From NCBI RefSeq assembly GCF_016863275.1, contig NZ_BOOO01000041.1, forward strand, positions 110,870-174,869: DNA of 64,000 nucleotides, read 5' to 3'. Both the position numbers and the translations under genes were made by a program. This document shows, piece after piece, positions 52,778-63,770 of the stretch (the first letter of the stretch is position 1; every line of letters starts with the position of its first letter). The stretch comes from Planotetraspora mira. GTDB taxonomy: Bacteria; Actinomycetota; Actinomycetes; Streptosporangiales; Streptosporangiaceae. Below the pieces are notes generated by a model that saw only the letters and a program-made list of their open reading frames with translations, ran no database searches and was not told the DNA's origin.

Positions 52778-53179
52778 ATGAAGCCGCTTCCTCAGGGAAC
52801 CGGTCCGCTGGTCGTTCGCACCGACTTCTCCAACCAGGTGGCCTGGGAGGCGATCCGGGTGACGATCGAGACCCCTAACGAGGAAGGCTTCGTGGCATAC
52901 GCGGAATTCCTCGACGATCCGGCCTATGCGGGATCCACAGCCGACGAACTGCTCACGCTCGACCCTCCGGGGGATCTCCTCGCCGTGGTCGACCAGGTCA
53001 GCATCATCTCGCCGGAGATGGCGCTCCTGGTCGTCGACCTGCGTAAGGAGCGCGGCCGCCGGTTCCGGATGATCGCTACCGAGTTCTGGGGGATCGAGAA
53101 CAACCTCTCCATCAGCAATATGGATTTCTTCGAGTTCGCCGACTCGGTGGACGATGACGGTGTCTTCCGCGGCTTTTGA
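52778..53179 (+). CDS. DUF6924-like protein
   Basis: 133 residues with the conserved pattern LVVRTDFSNQVAWEAIRVTI, EEGFVAYAEFLDDPAYAGST and RMIATEFWGIENNLSISNMD ending FADSVDDDGVFRGF. Uncharacterised actinobacterial family. ATG at 52778 has GGAGGG five nt upstream. It is the last gene before the distal att copy. Confidence 0.72.
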   Translation: MKPLPQGTGPLVVRTDFSNQVAWEAIRVTIETPNEEGFVAYAEFLDDPAYAGSTADELLTLDPPGDLLAVVDQVSIISPEMALLVVDLRKERGRRFRMIATEFWGIENNLSISNMDFFEFADSVDDDGVFRGF

Positions 53180-53211
53180 CTGGTCAATTTGTCGGTCGCG
53201 CGGGCAACACC

Positions 53212-53278
53212 TCGATTCCCGTCATCCGCTCTCATCGCAAAAGGCCAGGTCAGCCCGTACGGGAATCCTGGCCTTTGA
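53212..53278 (+). repeat. att site of island B, distal copy (partial tRNA-Gly)
   Basis: TCGATTCCCGTC is identical to tRNA-Gly, followed by ATCCGCTCTCA (one mismatch) and a diverged copy of the tRNA-Gly terminator (stem 53241-53249/53267-53275). Only the last 19 nt or so of the tRNA are present, so it is not a tRNA gene. Confidence 0.72.
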
Positions 53279-53326
53279 AATCTTCCGGGGACACTCGTTT
53301 GCCGGCCGCGAAGATGATCGAGATCG

Positions 53327-54544
<1,218 letters not shown>

Positions 54545-54738
54545 AGGCGCTCCCTCACTGCACTTCTGGGTGCCGACCGTTCGCACGACTGGCTGGCACG
54601 TTCGACTGCATATACGTCGATACTGTGACATAACCATCGATCTTGAGACCGCCGGACCATGCGTCGTCACGGCTGCTCACGCGGAAATGAGCCGGCAGCG
54701 CGTCCAGCGGATCGCCGCGTGGCCAGAAGGGGGCAGGT

Positions 54739-55218
54739 TCAGTCGGCGGCGCGGAAGAGCGCCCAGACGGCCTTGCCGCCGTGGTCGAGAGCGTCCCAGC
54801 CCCATGCCTGGCTGTAGGTCTCGACGATGTAGAGGCCCCGGCCGTTCTCCGAGATGTAGTCGGGCTCCTTGGGGCAGGGAACCTCGTCGCTCGGGTCCGA
54901 CACGGCCAGCAGCACGTGCGGGGATATGCGTACCAAAATGAGGGTTATCGGGTGATCGCCCGCCCGGCCCGCCGGATACAGAGAGTAACGGACGGCGTTG
55001 GTCACGAGCTCGGAGACGACCAGAGCGGCGTCGTCGCTCAGTTCCGCGAAACCCCATTGCCTGAGGGTCGACCGTGTGACATCGCGAGCGGTCTTCACAG
55101 AGTCGGCCTGGGGCCGGAGAAGACAGGTGGTGGTCTCGGAGTCCTCTGCGGACTGTACGAACCGACCGAAGCCCACTTCGCGGGTTAACTGGCCGGCAGA
55201 TTCGGGCGTTTCCGGCAT
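54739..55218 (-). CDS. RsbW-like ATP-binding anti-sigma factor homologue
   Basis: 159 residues, HATPase_c fold: DDAALVVSELVTNAVRYSLY (N box), VLLAVSDPSDEVPC and ENGRGLYIVETYSQAWGW (G box). In actinomycetes these small ATPases accompany XRE/DUF5753 regulators and DUF397 proteins. It is divergent from such a regulator at 55491, with palindromes between. Confidence 0.88.
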   Translation of the reverse strand: MPETPESAGQLTREVGFGRFVQSAEDSETTTCLLRPQADSVKTARDVTRSTLRQWGFAELSDDAALVVSELVTNAVRYSLYPAGRAGDHPITLILVRISPHVLLAVSDPSDEVPCPKEPDYISENGRGLYIVETYSQAWGWDALDHGGKAVWALFRAAD

Positions 55219-55253
55219 GCTGCCCGTACCTCCCGCTGGTCAGTTCCGAGGAT

Positions 55254-55354
55254 GGTGCATGTTTGGCCCAATATGCACCAAGTCATCATGGATCACCGAC
55301 GAGCCTCGCTGCAAGACCCAAATGCACGTGCAGCTGGCGCGTGCAAGTGCACGC
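55254..55354. promoter_or_regulatory. Cluster of three TGCAC palindromes
   Basis: GGTGCAT/ATGCACC (55254-55260 and 55273-55279, 12-nt spacer), TGCACGTGCA (55323-55332), and GCGTGCA-AG-TGCACGC (55339-55354). All share the GTGCA half-site. They fill the region between the RsbW-like gene and the XRE regulator and are probably operators of the latter. Confidence 0.6.
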
Positions 55355-55490
55355 GGGGGTACTGGCGAGTAAATAGGACACGGAGATCAGACCTTGTCAT
55401 CGTGGCCAGAAGTGGTGACACTGTGTGGGCTGGGGGTGTCGTGCGGGACTTCCCTTTGGGTGCAGAGGGCCGAGTCGAGAGGGAGGTGCC

Positions 55491-56357
55491 GTGATACAGA
55501 TCCAGCCTGGATCAGGGCCGACGGCGCTCCGCATCCTCTTGGGATCACAACTTCGCCGGCTGCGCGAGAACAAGGGCATCACGCGTGACGAGGCGGGTCA
55601 GACGATCCGCTGCTCCGAGTCCAAGATCAGCCGGATGGAGCTCGGCCGGGTCGGTTTCAAGGGTCGCGATGTGTCGGACCTCCTCAGCCTCTACGGAGTG
55701 GAGGACGAGGAGACGCGGACGGTCGTCATGGACCTCGTGGAGAAGGCCAACGAACCCGGCTGGTGGCACCGATTCAGCGACCTGCTGCCCTCCTGGTTCC
55801 AGGCCTACGTCGGCCTGGAGGAGGCGGCCCAGCGCATCCGCACCTATGAAGTCCAGTTCGTCCCCGGGCTGCTCCAGACCAAGGAATACGCACGGGCGGT
55901 CATCACGGCGGGCGCCGTGGGCGCGGCGCCGGAGGAGATCTCACGGCGGGTCGACCTGCGGCTGGAGCGTCAGCGCGTCCTCGACGGGGACAGCAGCCCC
56001 CGGTTCTGGGCGGTGATCGACGAGGCGGCGCTTCGCAGGCCGATCGGTGGCGTCGAGGTCATGCGCGGCCAGATCCAGCACCTCATCGACCTGATGAACC
56101 AGCCCAACATCACGATCCAGGTCATGCCGTTCAGCTACGGAGGCCACGCCGCCGAGGGCGGCGCCTTCAGTATTTTGAGGTTCGGCGACCCGGAGCTCCC
56201 GGACATCGTCTACGTGGAGCAACTCGCGAGCGCCCTCTATCTCGACAAACGCGATGAGGTGGACCGCTACAGCGAGGTCATGGAGCGCTTGTGCGCGGTC
56301 AGCACGACGCCCGTGGAGACGGTGGACCTGCTCCGGCAGATCATGACGGATCTCTGA
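55491..56357 (+). CDS. XRE family regulator with DUF5753 domain
   Basis: 288 residues: HTH (about 12-75, LLGSQLRRLRENKGITRDEA, SESKISRMELGRVGFKGRDV) and DUF5753 sensor domain (RTYEVQFVPGLLQTKEYARA, RLERQRVLDG, QVMPFSYGGHAAEGGAFSIL). Typical actinomycete developmental/antibiotic regulator family. GTG at 55491 has GGGAGG five nt upstream. Divergent partner of the ATPase at 54739; a DUF397 gene is not adjacent. Confidence 0.92.
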   Translation: MIQIQPGSGPTALRILLGSQLRRLRENKGITRDEAGQTIRCSESKISRMELGRVGFKGRDVSDLLSLYGVEDEETRTVVMDLVEKANEPGWWHRFSDLLPSWFQAYVGLEEAAQRIRTYEVQFVPGLLQTKEYARAVITAGAVGAAPEEISRRVDLRLERQRVLDGDSSPRFWAVIDEAALRRPIGGVEVMRGQIQHLIDLMNQPNITIQVMPFSYGGHAAEGGAFSILRFGDPELPDIVYVEQLASALYLDKRDEVDRYSEVMERLCAVSTTPVETVDLLRQIMTDL

Positions 56358-56477
56358 TCAGTCGCTGCCGGGCACCTGTCTGTTCTAGACTGCCCTTGGC
56401 GCTGGACAGCCGCCACACTGCAGCATGCCCAAGGCGTGCGCGATGGCGACGGTGCTTCCTGTGCCGCTCACGTGGGC

Positions 56478-56492
56478 GCGGCGCGCGTTAAG
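56478..56492 (+). promoter_or_regulatory. Sequence shared by the tig and clpP1 upstream regions (copy 1)
   Basis: GCGGCGCGCGTTAAG, 63 nt upstream of the tig start, is identical to 58198-58212 upstream of clpP1. The distance suits a promoter or operator element; the flanks differ. Confidence 0.55.
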
Positions 56493-56555
56493 TGCCGCGG
56501 TTGCCGTGCACGACGCGCCCGCGATCACCAGATGCTGGATCAAGGAGACCACCCC

Positions 56556-57920
56556 GTGAAGACCGCTGTCGAGGAGCTCAGCCCTACCCGGGTCAGGCTC
56601 ACCGTCGAGGTGCCGTTCAAGGAGCTCGAGCCGAGCCTGCAGGCCGCCTACAAGAAGGTCGCGCAGCAGGTCCGCGTGCCCGGATTCCGCCCCGGCAAGG
56701 TGCCGGCCCGGATCATCGAGCAGCGCTTCGGCCGCGCGGTGGTTCTCGAGGAGACCCTGAACGACGCCCTGCCCAAGCTGTACGGCCAAGCCGTCGATGA
56801 AAGCGACGTCTTCCCCGTGAGCCAGCCCGAGATCGAGGTCACCAAGATCGAGGACGGCGAGCAGGTCGAATTCACCGCCGAAGTCGACGTCCGCCCGACC
56901 TTCGACGTACCCGACTACGACGGCCTCGAGGTCGTGGTCGACGCCGTCGAGGTGACCGACGAGGACATCGACACCCAGATCGACGCGCTGCGCCAGCGTT
57001 TCGCCACGCTGACCGGCGTGGAGCGGGCGGCGAGCAGCGGCGACTACGTCGTGATGGACCTGCGCGCCGAGATCGACGGCAACAACCTCGAGGAGCAGCA
57101 GGCCGCTGACGTCTCCTACGAGGTCGGCGCCGGCTCTGTGCTCCAGGGCCTCGACGACGCCCTCGACGGCATGTCCGCCGACGAGGAGAAGACCTTCCGC
57201 ACCACCCTGGTCGGCGGTGAGAACGCCGGCGAGGAGGCCGACGTGATCATCAACGTCAAGTCGGTCAAGGAGAAGGTCCTGCCCGAGCTCGACGATGAGT
57301 TCGCCCAGCTGGCCAGCGAGTTCGACACGCTGGACGAGCTGAAGGACAGCATCCGCGAGCAGGCCCGTCGCAACAAGCTCATCGAGCAGGTCGTGCAGAC
57401 CCGGGACAAGGCCCTGGAGGCCCTGCTCGGCCAGATCGACATTCCGCTGCCCGACAGCGCGCTCAAGGCGGAGATCGACGCTCGCAAGCACAACCTCGAG
57501 CACCAGATCGCCGACAGCGGCCTCAGCCGCGAGGCGTACTTCCGGCTCTACCAGACCACCGAGGACGACCAGTTCGCGGAGTTCGAGGAGACGTCCGCGA
57601 AGGCGCTGAAGACCGGCTTCGTCCTCGACAAGATCGTCAAGGCCGAGGACATCAACGTCAACGAGCAGGAGCTCACCGACTTCGTCGTCCGCCGTGCCAT
57701 GCAGCTCGGCGTCGCCCCGAACACGCTGGCCCAGCACCTGGCCGACAACGACCAGCTCACGCTGGCCATGATGGAGATCGTCAGGGACAAGGCCAAGACC
57801 GTGGTCGGGGACGCCGCGAAGGTGACCGACGGCGAGGGCAACGCGGTCGACCTCAAGGCCGTCTACGCCGAGCTCGACACGGAGCAGGCCACCGAGCAGG
57901 AGGAGCCGGCGGAAGCCTGA
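56556..57920 (+). CDS. tig: Trigger factor
   Basis: Ribosome-associated chaperone and peptidyl-prolyl isomerase. 454 residues: ribosome-binding N-domain with VPGFRPGKVPARIIEQRFGR, FKBP-like PPIase domain (about 155-240), and C-terminal chaperone arms. GTG at 56556 with AAGGAG upstream gives the family-typical MKTAVEELSPTRVRL; longer frames are non-coding. Precedes clpP1-clpP2-clpX as usual. Confidence 0.97.
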   Translation: MKTAVEELSPTRVRLTVEVPFKELEPSLQAAYKKVAQQVRVPGFRPGKVPARIIEQRFGRAVVLEETLNDALPKLYGQAVDESDVFPVSQPEIEVTKIEDGEQVEFTAEVDVRPTFDVPDYDGLEVVVDAVEVTDEDIDTQIDALRQRFATLTGVERAASSGDYVVMDLRAEIDGNNLEEQQAADVSYEVGAGSVLQGLDDALDGMSADEEKTFRTTLVGGENAGEEADVIINVKSVKEKVLPELDDEFAQLASEFDTLDELKDSIREQARRNKLIEQVVQTRDKALEALLGQIDIPLPDSALKAEIDARKHNLEHQIADSGLSREAYFRLYQTTEDDQFAEFEETSAKALKTGFVLDKIVKAEDINVNEQELTDFVVRRAMQLGVAPNTLAQHLADNDQLTLAMMEIVRDKAKTVVGDAAKVTDGEGNAVDLKAVYAELDTEQATEQEEPAEA

Positions 57921-57961
57921 TCGTCAGGCCTTCCACGGCGTCCCGTTCGAGAACGGGCACG

Positions 57962-57996
57962 AACCCCCGGCGCACTTCGGTGTGCCGGGGGTTTTT
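57962..57996 (+). terminator. Rho-independent terminator of tig
   Basis: AACCCCCGGCGCAC pairs with GTGTGCCGGGGGTT around a short TTCG loop, followed by a run of T (57992-57996). Classic intrinsic terminator 42 nt past the tig stop. Confidence 0.92.
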
Positions 57997-58197
57997 CCCT
58001 TGCCGGGGGAAAATCCGCGCAAATTCCTCGGGGGCGAGGCCGTCGCAGGCGTCGCCGTACGAGCGACGGGACGGGCGTCACCGATGCCCCGGTTCCGCCC
58101 GATCCCAGGGCCGTCGCGAATGGAGCGGCGACATGGTGATCGGCCCCGTGAGCATGCGCCGTCAGCGAACAGTCGGGCGAGGAGGCATGACCTGTCT

Positions 58198-58212
58198 GCG
58201 GCGCGCGTTAAG
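58198..58212 (+). promoter_or_regulatory. Sequence shared by the tig and clpP1 upstream regions (copy 2)
   Basis: GCGGCGCGCGTTAAG, 47 nt upstream of the clpP1 start, identical to the copy at 56478. The remaining 57997-58258 holds no gene. May reflect common regulation of chaperone and protease genes. Confidence 0.55.
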
Positions 58213-58258
58213 GTCACAAGCAAAGCCAATCGATTACGACGCATCGGAAGGTGACGCT

Positions 58259-58903
58259 GTGACCAGCCCGCCGACCTTCTTCCCGCACGCCACCTCCGGC
58301 TTCGAGGCGCGTGGCCGTGAGGACGGCTCGTTCCGCCTTGAGGACCAGCTCTACCAGCGGTTGCTGCGAGAGCGCATCGTGGTCCTCGGTACCCAGGTCT
58401 CCGATGAGGTGGCCAACCGCCTCTGTGCCGAGTTGCTCCTTCTGGCCGCCGATGACCCCAACCGGGACATCTGGCTCTACATCAACTCCCCGGGCGGTTC
58501 CGTGACGTCCGGCATGGCGATTTACGACATGATGGAGTACGTACCGAACGACGTGTGCACGGTCGCAATGGGCCTGGCCGCGTCGATGGGGCAGTTCCTG
58601 CTCTGCGCCGGCGCTCCGGGCAAGCGCTACGCGCTGCCGAACGCGCGGATCATGATGCACCAGCCGTCGGGCGGTATCGGTGGTACCGCGGCGGACATCG
58701 CGATCCAGGCCGAGCAGATGCTTTACGTGAAGAAGACCCTTGCGGAGCGCATCGCGTTCCACACGGGCCAGCCGCTCGACCAGATCGAGCGCGACTCCGA
58801 TCGTGACCGCTGGTTCACGGCCGAGGAGGCCAAGGACTACGGCTTCATCGATCAGGTCGTGCGCAGCGCCCGGCAGGTGCCCTCTGAGGGCGCCGTCTCA
58901 TGA
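58259..58903 (+). CDS. clpP1: ATP-dependent Clp protease proteolytic subunit ClpP1
   Basis: Serine protease subunit of the ClpXP/ClpCP machine. 214 residues with the Ser nucleophile in [11 protein letters not shown], His in MMHQPSGG, and Asp in the [14 protein letters not shown] region. GTG at 58259 has GGAAGGTG five nt upstream. Overlaps clpP2 by 4 nt (ATGA), so the two subunits are translationally coupled to form the mixed P1P2 tetradecamer. Confidence 0.96.
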   Translation: MTSPPTFFPHATSGFEARGREDGSFRLEDQLYQRLLRERIVVLGTQVSDEVANRLCAELLLLAADDPNRDIWLYINSPGGSVTSGMAIYDMMEYVPNDVCTVAMGLAASMGQFLLCAGAPGKRYALPNARIMMHQPSGGIGGTAADIAIQAEQMLYVKKTLAERIAFHTGQPLDQIERDSDRDRWFTAEEAKDYGFIDQVVRSARQVPSEGAVS

Positions 58904-59562
58904 GTGGAGCTTCCCAAGTGAGTGAGCTGATCCGGCCGGGAGACATCAACGGCCGCTACGTTCTCCCTTCCTTCGTCGAGCGCACCTCGTACGGCGTGAA
59001 GGAGATGAATCCGTACAACAAGCTGTTCGAGGATCGCATCATCTTCCTCGGCGTGCAGATCGACGACGCCTCCGCCAACGACGTCATGGCGCAGTTGCTG
59101 ACGCTGGAGTCGCTCGATCCCGATCGCGACATCAACATCTACATCAACTCGCCCGGCGGGTCGTTCACCGCGATGACGGCGATCTACGACACGATGCAGT
59201 TCGTCCGTCCGGAGATCCAGACGGTCTGCCTCGGCCAGGCGGCCTCGGCCGCCGCGGTCCTGCTGGCCGGCGGAACCCCGGGCAAGCGGTTCGCGCTGCC
59301 GAACGCACGCGTCCTGATCCACCAGCCCTCGACCGAGGGCGGCGGCCAGGGAAGCGACATCGAGATCCAGGCACGTGAGATCCTGCGTATGCGATCCCTG
59401 CTCGAGGAGATCGTGGCCAAGCACTCGGGCAAGGCGCCCGAGGAGGTCCGCAGGGACATCGAGCGAGACAAGATTCTCAGCGCCGACGAGGCGAAGGCGT
59501 ACGGGCTGGTGGACGACATCATCCCGTCGCGTAAGAAGCGCGCAGCGGCGATCGCTTCCTGA
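58900..59562 (+). CDS. clpP2: ATP-dependent Clp protease proteolytic subunit ClpP2
   Basis: 220 residues; Ser in [14 protein letters not shown] and His in LIHQPSTEG, with an N-terminal extension ([15 protein letters not shown]) typical of ClpP2. Forms the heteromeric ClpP1P2 core in actinobacteria. Starts on the overlapping ATGA of clpP1. The clpX start is 194 nt downstream, behind a hairpin. Confidence 0.96.
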   Translation: MSGASQVSELIRPGDINGRYVLPSFVERTSYGVKEMNPYNKLFEDRIIFLGVQIDDASANDVMAQLLTLESLDPDRDINIYINSPGGSFTAMTAIYDTMQFVRPEIQTVCLGQAASAAAVLLAGGTPGKRFALPNARVLIHQPSTEGGGQGSDIEIQAREILRMRSLLEEIVAKHSGKAPEEVRRDIERDKILSADEAKAYGLVDDIIPSRKKRAAAIAS

Positions 59563-59571
59563 GAAGGTTGC

Positions 59572-59609
59572 CGCACCGGATGGTGCCCAATTCGGCACCT
59601 TCCGGTGCG
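59572..59609 (+). terminator. Hairpin between clpP2 and clpX
   Basis: A 16-bp stem with one mismatch (CGCACCGGATGGTGCC and GGCACCTTCCGGTGCG, loop CAATTC) 10 nt past clpP2. There is no U-tract; it may partly terminate clpP transcripts or stabilise the clpP mRNA, and clpX may need its own promoter. Confidence 0.65.
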
Positions 59610-59756
59610 ACTCACCGCTAGGGGGCTCACTGAGGGCTCAGAAGACGGTAACGTCGAAACCTGAGCGGCATGACGTTTTCGCGCCGGAGCACGAATCGAG
59701 GCGCGGACGGAAGCGACCGCGGCGGCAGGGCGGTCCCACGCAAAGGAGTATCTGGG

Positions 59757-61040
59757 GTGGCACGCATCGGCGACGGGGGAGACCTGCTGAAGTGCTCGTT
59801 CTGTGGCAAGAGCCAGAAGCAGGTCAAGAAGCTCATCGCCGGACCAGGCGTCTATATCTGCGATGAGTGCATCGATCTCTGCAACGAGATCATCGAGGAG
59901 GAGCTCTCCGAGTCCTCCGAGCTCAAGTGGGACAACCTTCCCAAGCCCCGTGAGATCTACGAGTTCCTCGACGCCTACGTCATCGGTCAGGACCAGGCGA
60001 AGAAGGCGCTCTCGGTAGCGGTGTACAACCACTACAAGCGCGTGCAGTCCGGTGAGCGCGGCCGCGACGACGGTCTGGAGTTGGCGAAGTCCAACATCCT
60101 CCTCCTCGGCCCCACCGGCTCCGGTAAGACCCTCCTGGCACAGACCTTGGCGAAGATGCTGAACGTGCCGTTCGCCATCGCCGACGCCACGGCCCTCACC
60201 GAGGCGGGATACGTCGGTGAGGACGTCGAGAACATCCTGCTCAAGCTGATCCAGGCCGCTGACTACGACGTCAAGAAGGCCGAGACCGGGATCATCTACA
60301 TCGACGAGGTCGACAAGATCGCTCGCAAGAGCGAGAACCCGTCGATCACCCGGGACGTCTCCGGCGAGGGTGTCCAGCAGGCCCTGCTGAAGATCCTTGA
60401 GGGGACGACGGCGAGTGTGCCCCCGCAGGGCGGCCGCAAGCACCCGCACCAGGAGTTCATCCAGATCGACACCACCAACGTGCTGTTCATCTGCGGTGGT
60501 GCTTTCGCGGGCCTCGAGAAGATCATCGAGTCGCGGATCGGCAAGAAGGGGATCGGCTTCAACGCCATCATCCACTCCAAGGAAGAGGCCGACACCTCGG
60601 ACATCTTCTCGGACGTCATGCCTGAGGACCTGCTGAAGTTCGGCATGATCCCGGAGTTCGTCGGCCGGCTTCCCGTGATCACCTCGGTGCACAACCTCGA
60701 CAGGGAAGCGCTGATCCAGATCCTGACCGAGCCGCGCAACGCGCTCGTGAAGCAGTACCGGCGGCTGTTCGAGCTGGACAACGTCGAGCTGGAGTTCACT
60801 GACGACGCGCTGGAGGCGATCGCCGACCAGGCCATCCTCCGCGGCACCGGTGCGCGCGGTCTTCGCGCGATCTTGGAGGAGGTCCTCCTCTCGGTGATGT
60901 ACGAGGTACCTTCGCGGCAGGACGTGGCCCGAGTCGTGATCACCCGGGAGGCCGTGCTCGAGCACGTCAACCCGACTCTGGTGCCGCGAGACCAACTCCA
61001 GGTCAAGCAGCAGCGCACCCCGCGCGAGAAGTCGGCCTGA
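59757..61040 (+). CDS. clpX: ATP-dependent Clp protease ATP-binding subunit ClpX
   Basis: AAA+ unfoldase feeding ClpP1P2. 427 residues: N-terminal zinc-binding domain ([18 protein letters not shown]), Walker A GPTGSGKT, Walker [11 protein letters not shown], and the IGF-like ClpP-binding loop region (KKGIGF). GTG at 59757 with AAGGAG upstream; the frame upstream is not ClpX-like. Confidence 0.97.
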   Translation: MARIGDGGDLLKCSFCGKSQKQVKKLIAGPGVYICDECIDLCNEIIEEELSESSELKWDNLPKPREIYEFLDAYVIGQDQAKKALSVAVYNHYKRVQSGERGRDDGLELAKSNILLLGPTGSGKTLLAQTLAKMLNVPFAIADATALTEAGYVGEDVENILLKLIQAADYDVKKAETGIIYIDEVDKIARKSENPSITRDVSGEGVQQALLKILEGTTASVPPQGGRKHPHQEFIQIDTTNVLFICGGAFAGLEKIIESRIGKKGIGFNAIIHSKEEADTSDIFSDVMPEDLLKFGMIPEFVGRLPVITSVHNLDREALIQILTEPRNALVKQYRRLFELDNVELEFTDDALEAIADQAILRGTGARGLRAILEEVLLSVMYEVPSRQDVARVVITREAVLEHVNPTLVPRDQLQVKQQRTPREKSA

Positions 61041-61100
61041 CACCAGGCGGCCTCTGGCGCTTCACCCGATCGGTCGGCACATGAGGCGTGTCGACGTCCC

Positions 61101-61106
61101 TAGAAT
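61101..61106 (+). promoter_or_regulatory. Candidate -10 element of valS
   Basis: TAGAAT ends 8 nt before the valS ATG, placing transcription start at or within a few bases of the start codon. With no Shine-Dalgarno before 61115, this suggests a leaderless valS mRNA. No clear -35 is visible. Confidence 0.45.
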
Positions 61107-61114
61107 TGGCCATC

Positions 61115-63694
61115 ATGACGACGCCTGAGCTGCCTACCCAGTACGCGCCCGCCGATGTCGAGACCCGCAATTACGAGCGCTGGGTATCGGAGGGCTACTT
61201 CACCCCTGACCCGGGCAGCGGGCGTGAGCCGTACAGCATCGTGCTGCCCCCGCCGAACGTGACGGGGTCCTTGCACGTCGGGCACGCACTCGACCATTCC
61301 ATCCAGGACGCGCTGACCCGCAGGGCGCGCATGCGGGGCCTGGAGACGTTGTGGCTCCCCGGCATGGACCACGCCGGCATCGCGACGCAGAACGTCGTGG
61401 AGCGGGAGATCGCCAAGGAGGGCCTGTCCCGCCATGACTTCGGGCGAGAGGCGTTCATCGAGCGCGTCTGGCAGTGGAAGGAAGAGTCGGGCGGGCGGAT
61501 CCTCGGCCAGATGACGAAGCTCGGCGACGGCGTGGACTGGTCGCGTGAGCGGTTCACGATGGACGAGGGGCTCTCCCGGGCCGTTCAAACGATCTTCAAG
61601 CGTCTCTTCGACGACGGCCTCATCTATCGCGCAGAGCGGATCATCAACTGGTGCCCGCGCTGCCTGACCGCGCTGTCCGACATCGAGGTGGAGCACAGCG
61701 AGGACGACGGCGAGCTCGTCTCGATCCGGTACGGCGAGGGCGACGTGGAGATCGTCGTGGCCACCACCCGGGCGGAGACCATGCTCGGCGACACGGCCGT
61801 GGCGGTCCACCCCGCCGACGAGCGGTACGCCCACCTGATCGGCCAGTTCGTGGAGGTCCCGCTCACGGGGCGGCGGATCCCGATCGTGGCCGACGAGCAC
61901 GTCGACCCGTCCTTCGGCACCGGCGCGGTGAAGGTGACGCCCGCCCACGACCCGAACGACTTCGAGATCGGGCGCCGGCATTCGCTGGAGTCCCTCGTGG
62001 TCATGGACGAGCGCGGCGTGATCACGGCGCACGGCCCGTTCCTGGGCCTCGACCGGTTCGAGGCGCGTCCCGCCGTCGTTGCGGCGTTGCGGCAGCAGGG
62101 CCGGATCGTCGCGGAGAAGCGGCCCTACACGCACTCCGTCGGCCACTGCTCCCGGTGCAAGACCGTGGTCGAGCCGCGGCTGTCGCTGCAGTGGTTCGTC
62201 AACGTCTCGCCCCTCGCCAAGGCGGCCGGCGACGCCGTCCGTGACGGACGCACGCGCATCCACCCGCCGGAGCTGGCCAAGCGCTACTTCGACTGGGTCG
62301 ACGACATGCACGACTGGTGCATCTCGCGGCAGCTGTGGTGGGGCCACCGGATCCCGGTCTGGTACGGCCCGGACGGTGAGATCGTGTGCGTCGGCCCCGA
62401 CGAGGAGCCACCCGCGGGCTGGGAGCAGGACCCGGATGTCCTGGACACCTGGTTCTCCTCAGGCCTGTGGCCCTTCTCGACGCTCGGCTGGCCGGAGGCG
62501 ACCCCGGAACTGGCGCGCTTCTATCCGACGAGCGTCCTGGTCACGGGGTACGACATCCTCTTCTTCTGGGTCGCCCGGATGATGATGTTCGGTCTGTACG
62601 CGATGGACGGGGAACCGCCGTTCCGTACGGTGGCGCTGCACGGCATGGTCCGCGACCAGTTCGGCAAGAAGATGTCCAAGTCATTCGGCAACGTCGTCGA
62701 TCCGCTGGACTGGATCGCCCGGTACGGCGCCGACGCGACACGGTTCACGCTGCTCCGTGGTGCCAATCCCGGTTCCGACGTGGCGATCAGCGAGGACTGG
62801 GCGGGCGGCTCGCGCAACTTCTGCAACAAGATCTGGAACGCCACGCGCTTCGCGCTCATGAACGGCGCAGTCTCCGAGGGGCTGCCTTCAGAGCTGACAG
62901 CCGCCGACCGGTGGATCCTCTCCCGGCTGCAGTCGGTCGTCATGTCCGTGGACGCGGCCTACGAGGACTTCGAGTTCGCGAAGATCTCCGACTCGCTCTA
63001 CCACTTCGCGTGGGACGAGGTCTGCGACTGGTACGTCGAGCTCGCCAAGGTTCAGATCGCCCAGGGCGGTGAGGTCGCCGAGAACACCAAACGGGTTCTT
63101 GGGCATGTCTTCGACTCCGTGCTGCGCCTGCTGCATCCGCTCGTGCCATTCGTGACCGAGGAGCTGTGGCGGGCTCTCACGGGGGGAGAATCTCTCGCGG
63201 TGGCCCCATGGCCGGTCGTGTCGCAGGAGCTGGTCGACCCGGCTGCCGAGCGGGAGTTGGCCTCCCTCCAGGAGTTGGTGACAGAGGTCCGCCGTTTCCG
63301 GTCCGATCAGGGCCTCAAGCCGGGTCAGCGGGTCGCCGCACGGTTGTCTCTCGCGGGTACGGCTCTCGCCGCACACGAAGGGGCGATCAGGACGCTGCTG
63401 AGGCTCGAGGCCGCCTCGGACACCTTCGCCCCGACGGCTCGCCTCACGGTGGGCGCCGTGGCCGTGGAGATCGATACGGCGGGAGCCATCGACGTCGCGG
63501 CCGAGCGGAAGAGGTTGGAGAAGGACCTGGCCGCGGCTCGCAAGGAGCATGCGCAGGTCACCGGGAAACTGGGCAACGAGCAGTTCATGGCGAAGGCGCC
63601 CGACGACGTCGTCGCCAAGGTCCGAGGCCGTGCCGCACAGGCGGAAGAGGACATCGCGCGCCTGGAGGCTCATCTGGCCGCGTTGCCGGCCTAG
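61115..63694 (+). CDS. valS: Valyl-tRNA synthetase
   Basis: Charges tRNA-Val. 859 residues: HIGH motif as [15 protein letters not shown]1 editing domain (about 190-340), KMSKS in [14 protein letters not shown], anticodon-binding domain and a C-terminal coiled-coil arm ([20 protein letters not shown]). ATG at 61115 is chosen, probably leaderless; a GTG at 61088 would add nine residues. folC usually follows downstream in actinomycetes and would lie outside the window. Confidence 0.95.
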   Translation: MTTPELPTQYAPADVETRNYERWVSEGYFTPDPGSGREPYSIVLPPPNVTGSLHVGHALDHSIQDALTRRARMRGLETLWLPGMDHAGIATQNVVEREIAKEGLSRHDFGREAFIERVWQWKEESGGRILGQMTKLGDGVDWSRERFTMDEGLSRAVQTIFKRLFDDGLIYRAERIINWCPRCLTALSDIEVEHSEDDGELVSIRYGEGDVEIVVATTRAETMLGDTAVAVHPADERYAHLIGQFVEVPLTGRRIPIVADEHVDPSFGTGAVKVTPAHDPNDFEIGRRHSLESLVVMDERGVITAHGPFLGLDRFEARPAVVAALRQQGRIVAEKRPYTHSVGHCSRCKTVVEPRLSLQWFVNVSPLAKAAGDAVRDGRTRIHPPELAKRYFDWVDDMHDWCISRQLWWGHRIPVWYGPDGEIVCVGPDEEPPAGWEQDPDVLDTWFSSGLWPFSTLGWPEATPELARFYPTSVLVTGYDILFFWVARMMMFGLYAMDGEPPFRTVALHGMVRDQFGKKMSKSFGNVVDPLDWIARYGADATRFTLLRGANPGSDVAISEDWAGGSRNFCNKIWNATRFALMNGAVSEGLPSELTAADRWILSRLQSVVMSVDAAYEDFEFAKISDSLYHFAWDEVCDWYVELAKVQIAQGGEVAENTKRVLGHVFDSVLRLLHPLVPFVTEELWRALTGGESLAVAPWPVVSQELVDPAAERELASLQELVTEVRRFRSDQGLKPGQRVAARLSLAGTALAAHEGAIRTLLRLEAASDTFAPTARLTVGAVAVEIDTAGAIDVAAERKRLEKDLAAARKEHAQVTGKLGNEQFMAKAPDDVVAKVRGRAAQAEEDIARLEAHLAALPA

Positions 63695-63698
63695 GCGA

Positions 63699-63741
63699 TC
63701 CCCGCCCGAACACCTGAGGTTTGGGCGACACAGGGCGGGGA
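63699..63741 (+). terminator. Hairpin downstream of valS
   Basis: TCCCCGCCC (63699-63707) pairs with GGGCGGGGA (63733-63741), with a smaller ACCTGAGGT hairpin inside. It directly follows the valS stop codon. Confidence 0.65.
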
Positions 63742-63770
63742 AGGTTCCGTGAGTTGCGGAAGTTGTCATC

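Larger units (their letters stand above)
48199..53278. mobile_element. Island B: decayed integrative element at tRNA-Gly
   Basis: About 5 kb bounded by a 67-bp direct repeat of the tRNA-Gly 3' end plus its terminator (48199-48265 and 53212-53278, offset 5013). An integrase remnant on minus abuts the tRNA 3' end. Cargo includes two integrase fragments, VOC protein, IF-1 paralogue, GNAT with a leader peptide, DUF6891 and DUF6924 proteins and fragments. No transfer or replication genes. The repeat copies differ at several positions, so integration is old. Confidence 0.75.

Noticed and set aside
53200..53230. Second tRNA-Gly gene
   Set aside because: Only the last 19 nt or so of the tRNA are recognisable, with a mismatch in the acceptor stem; no D-arm or anticodon arm upstream.
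59184..61043. 619-codon minus-strand frame opposite clpP2 and clpX
   Set aside because: Shadow frame with no protein signatures; ClpX and ClpP motifs lie on plus.
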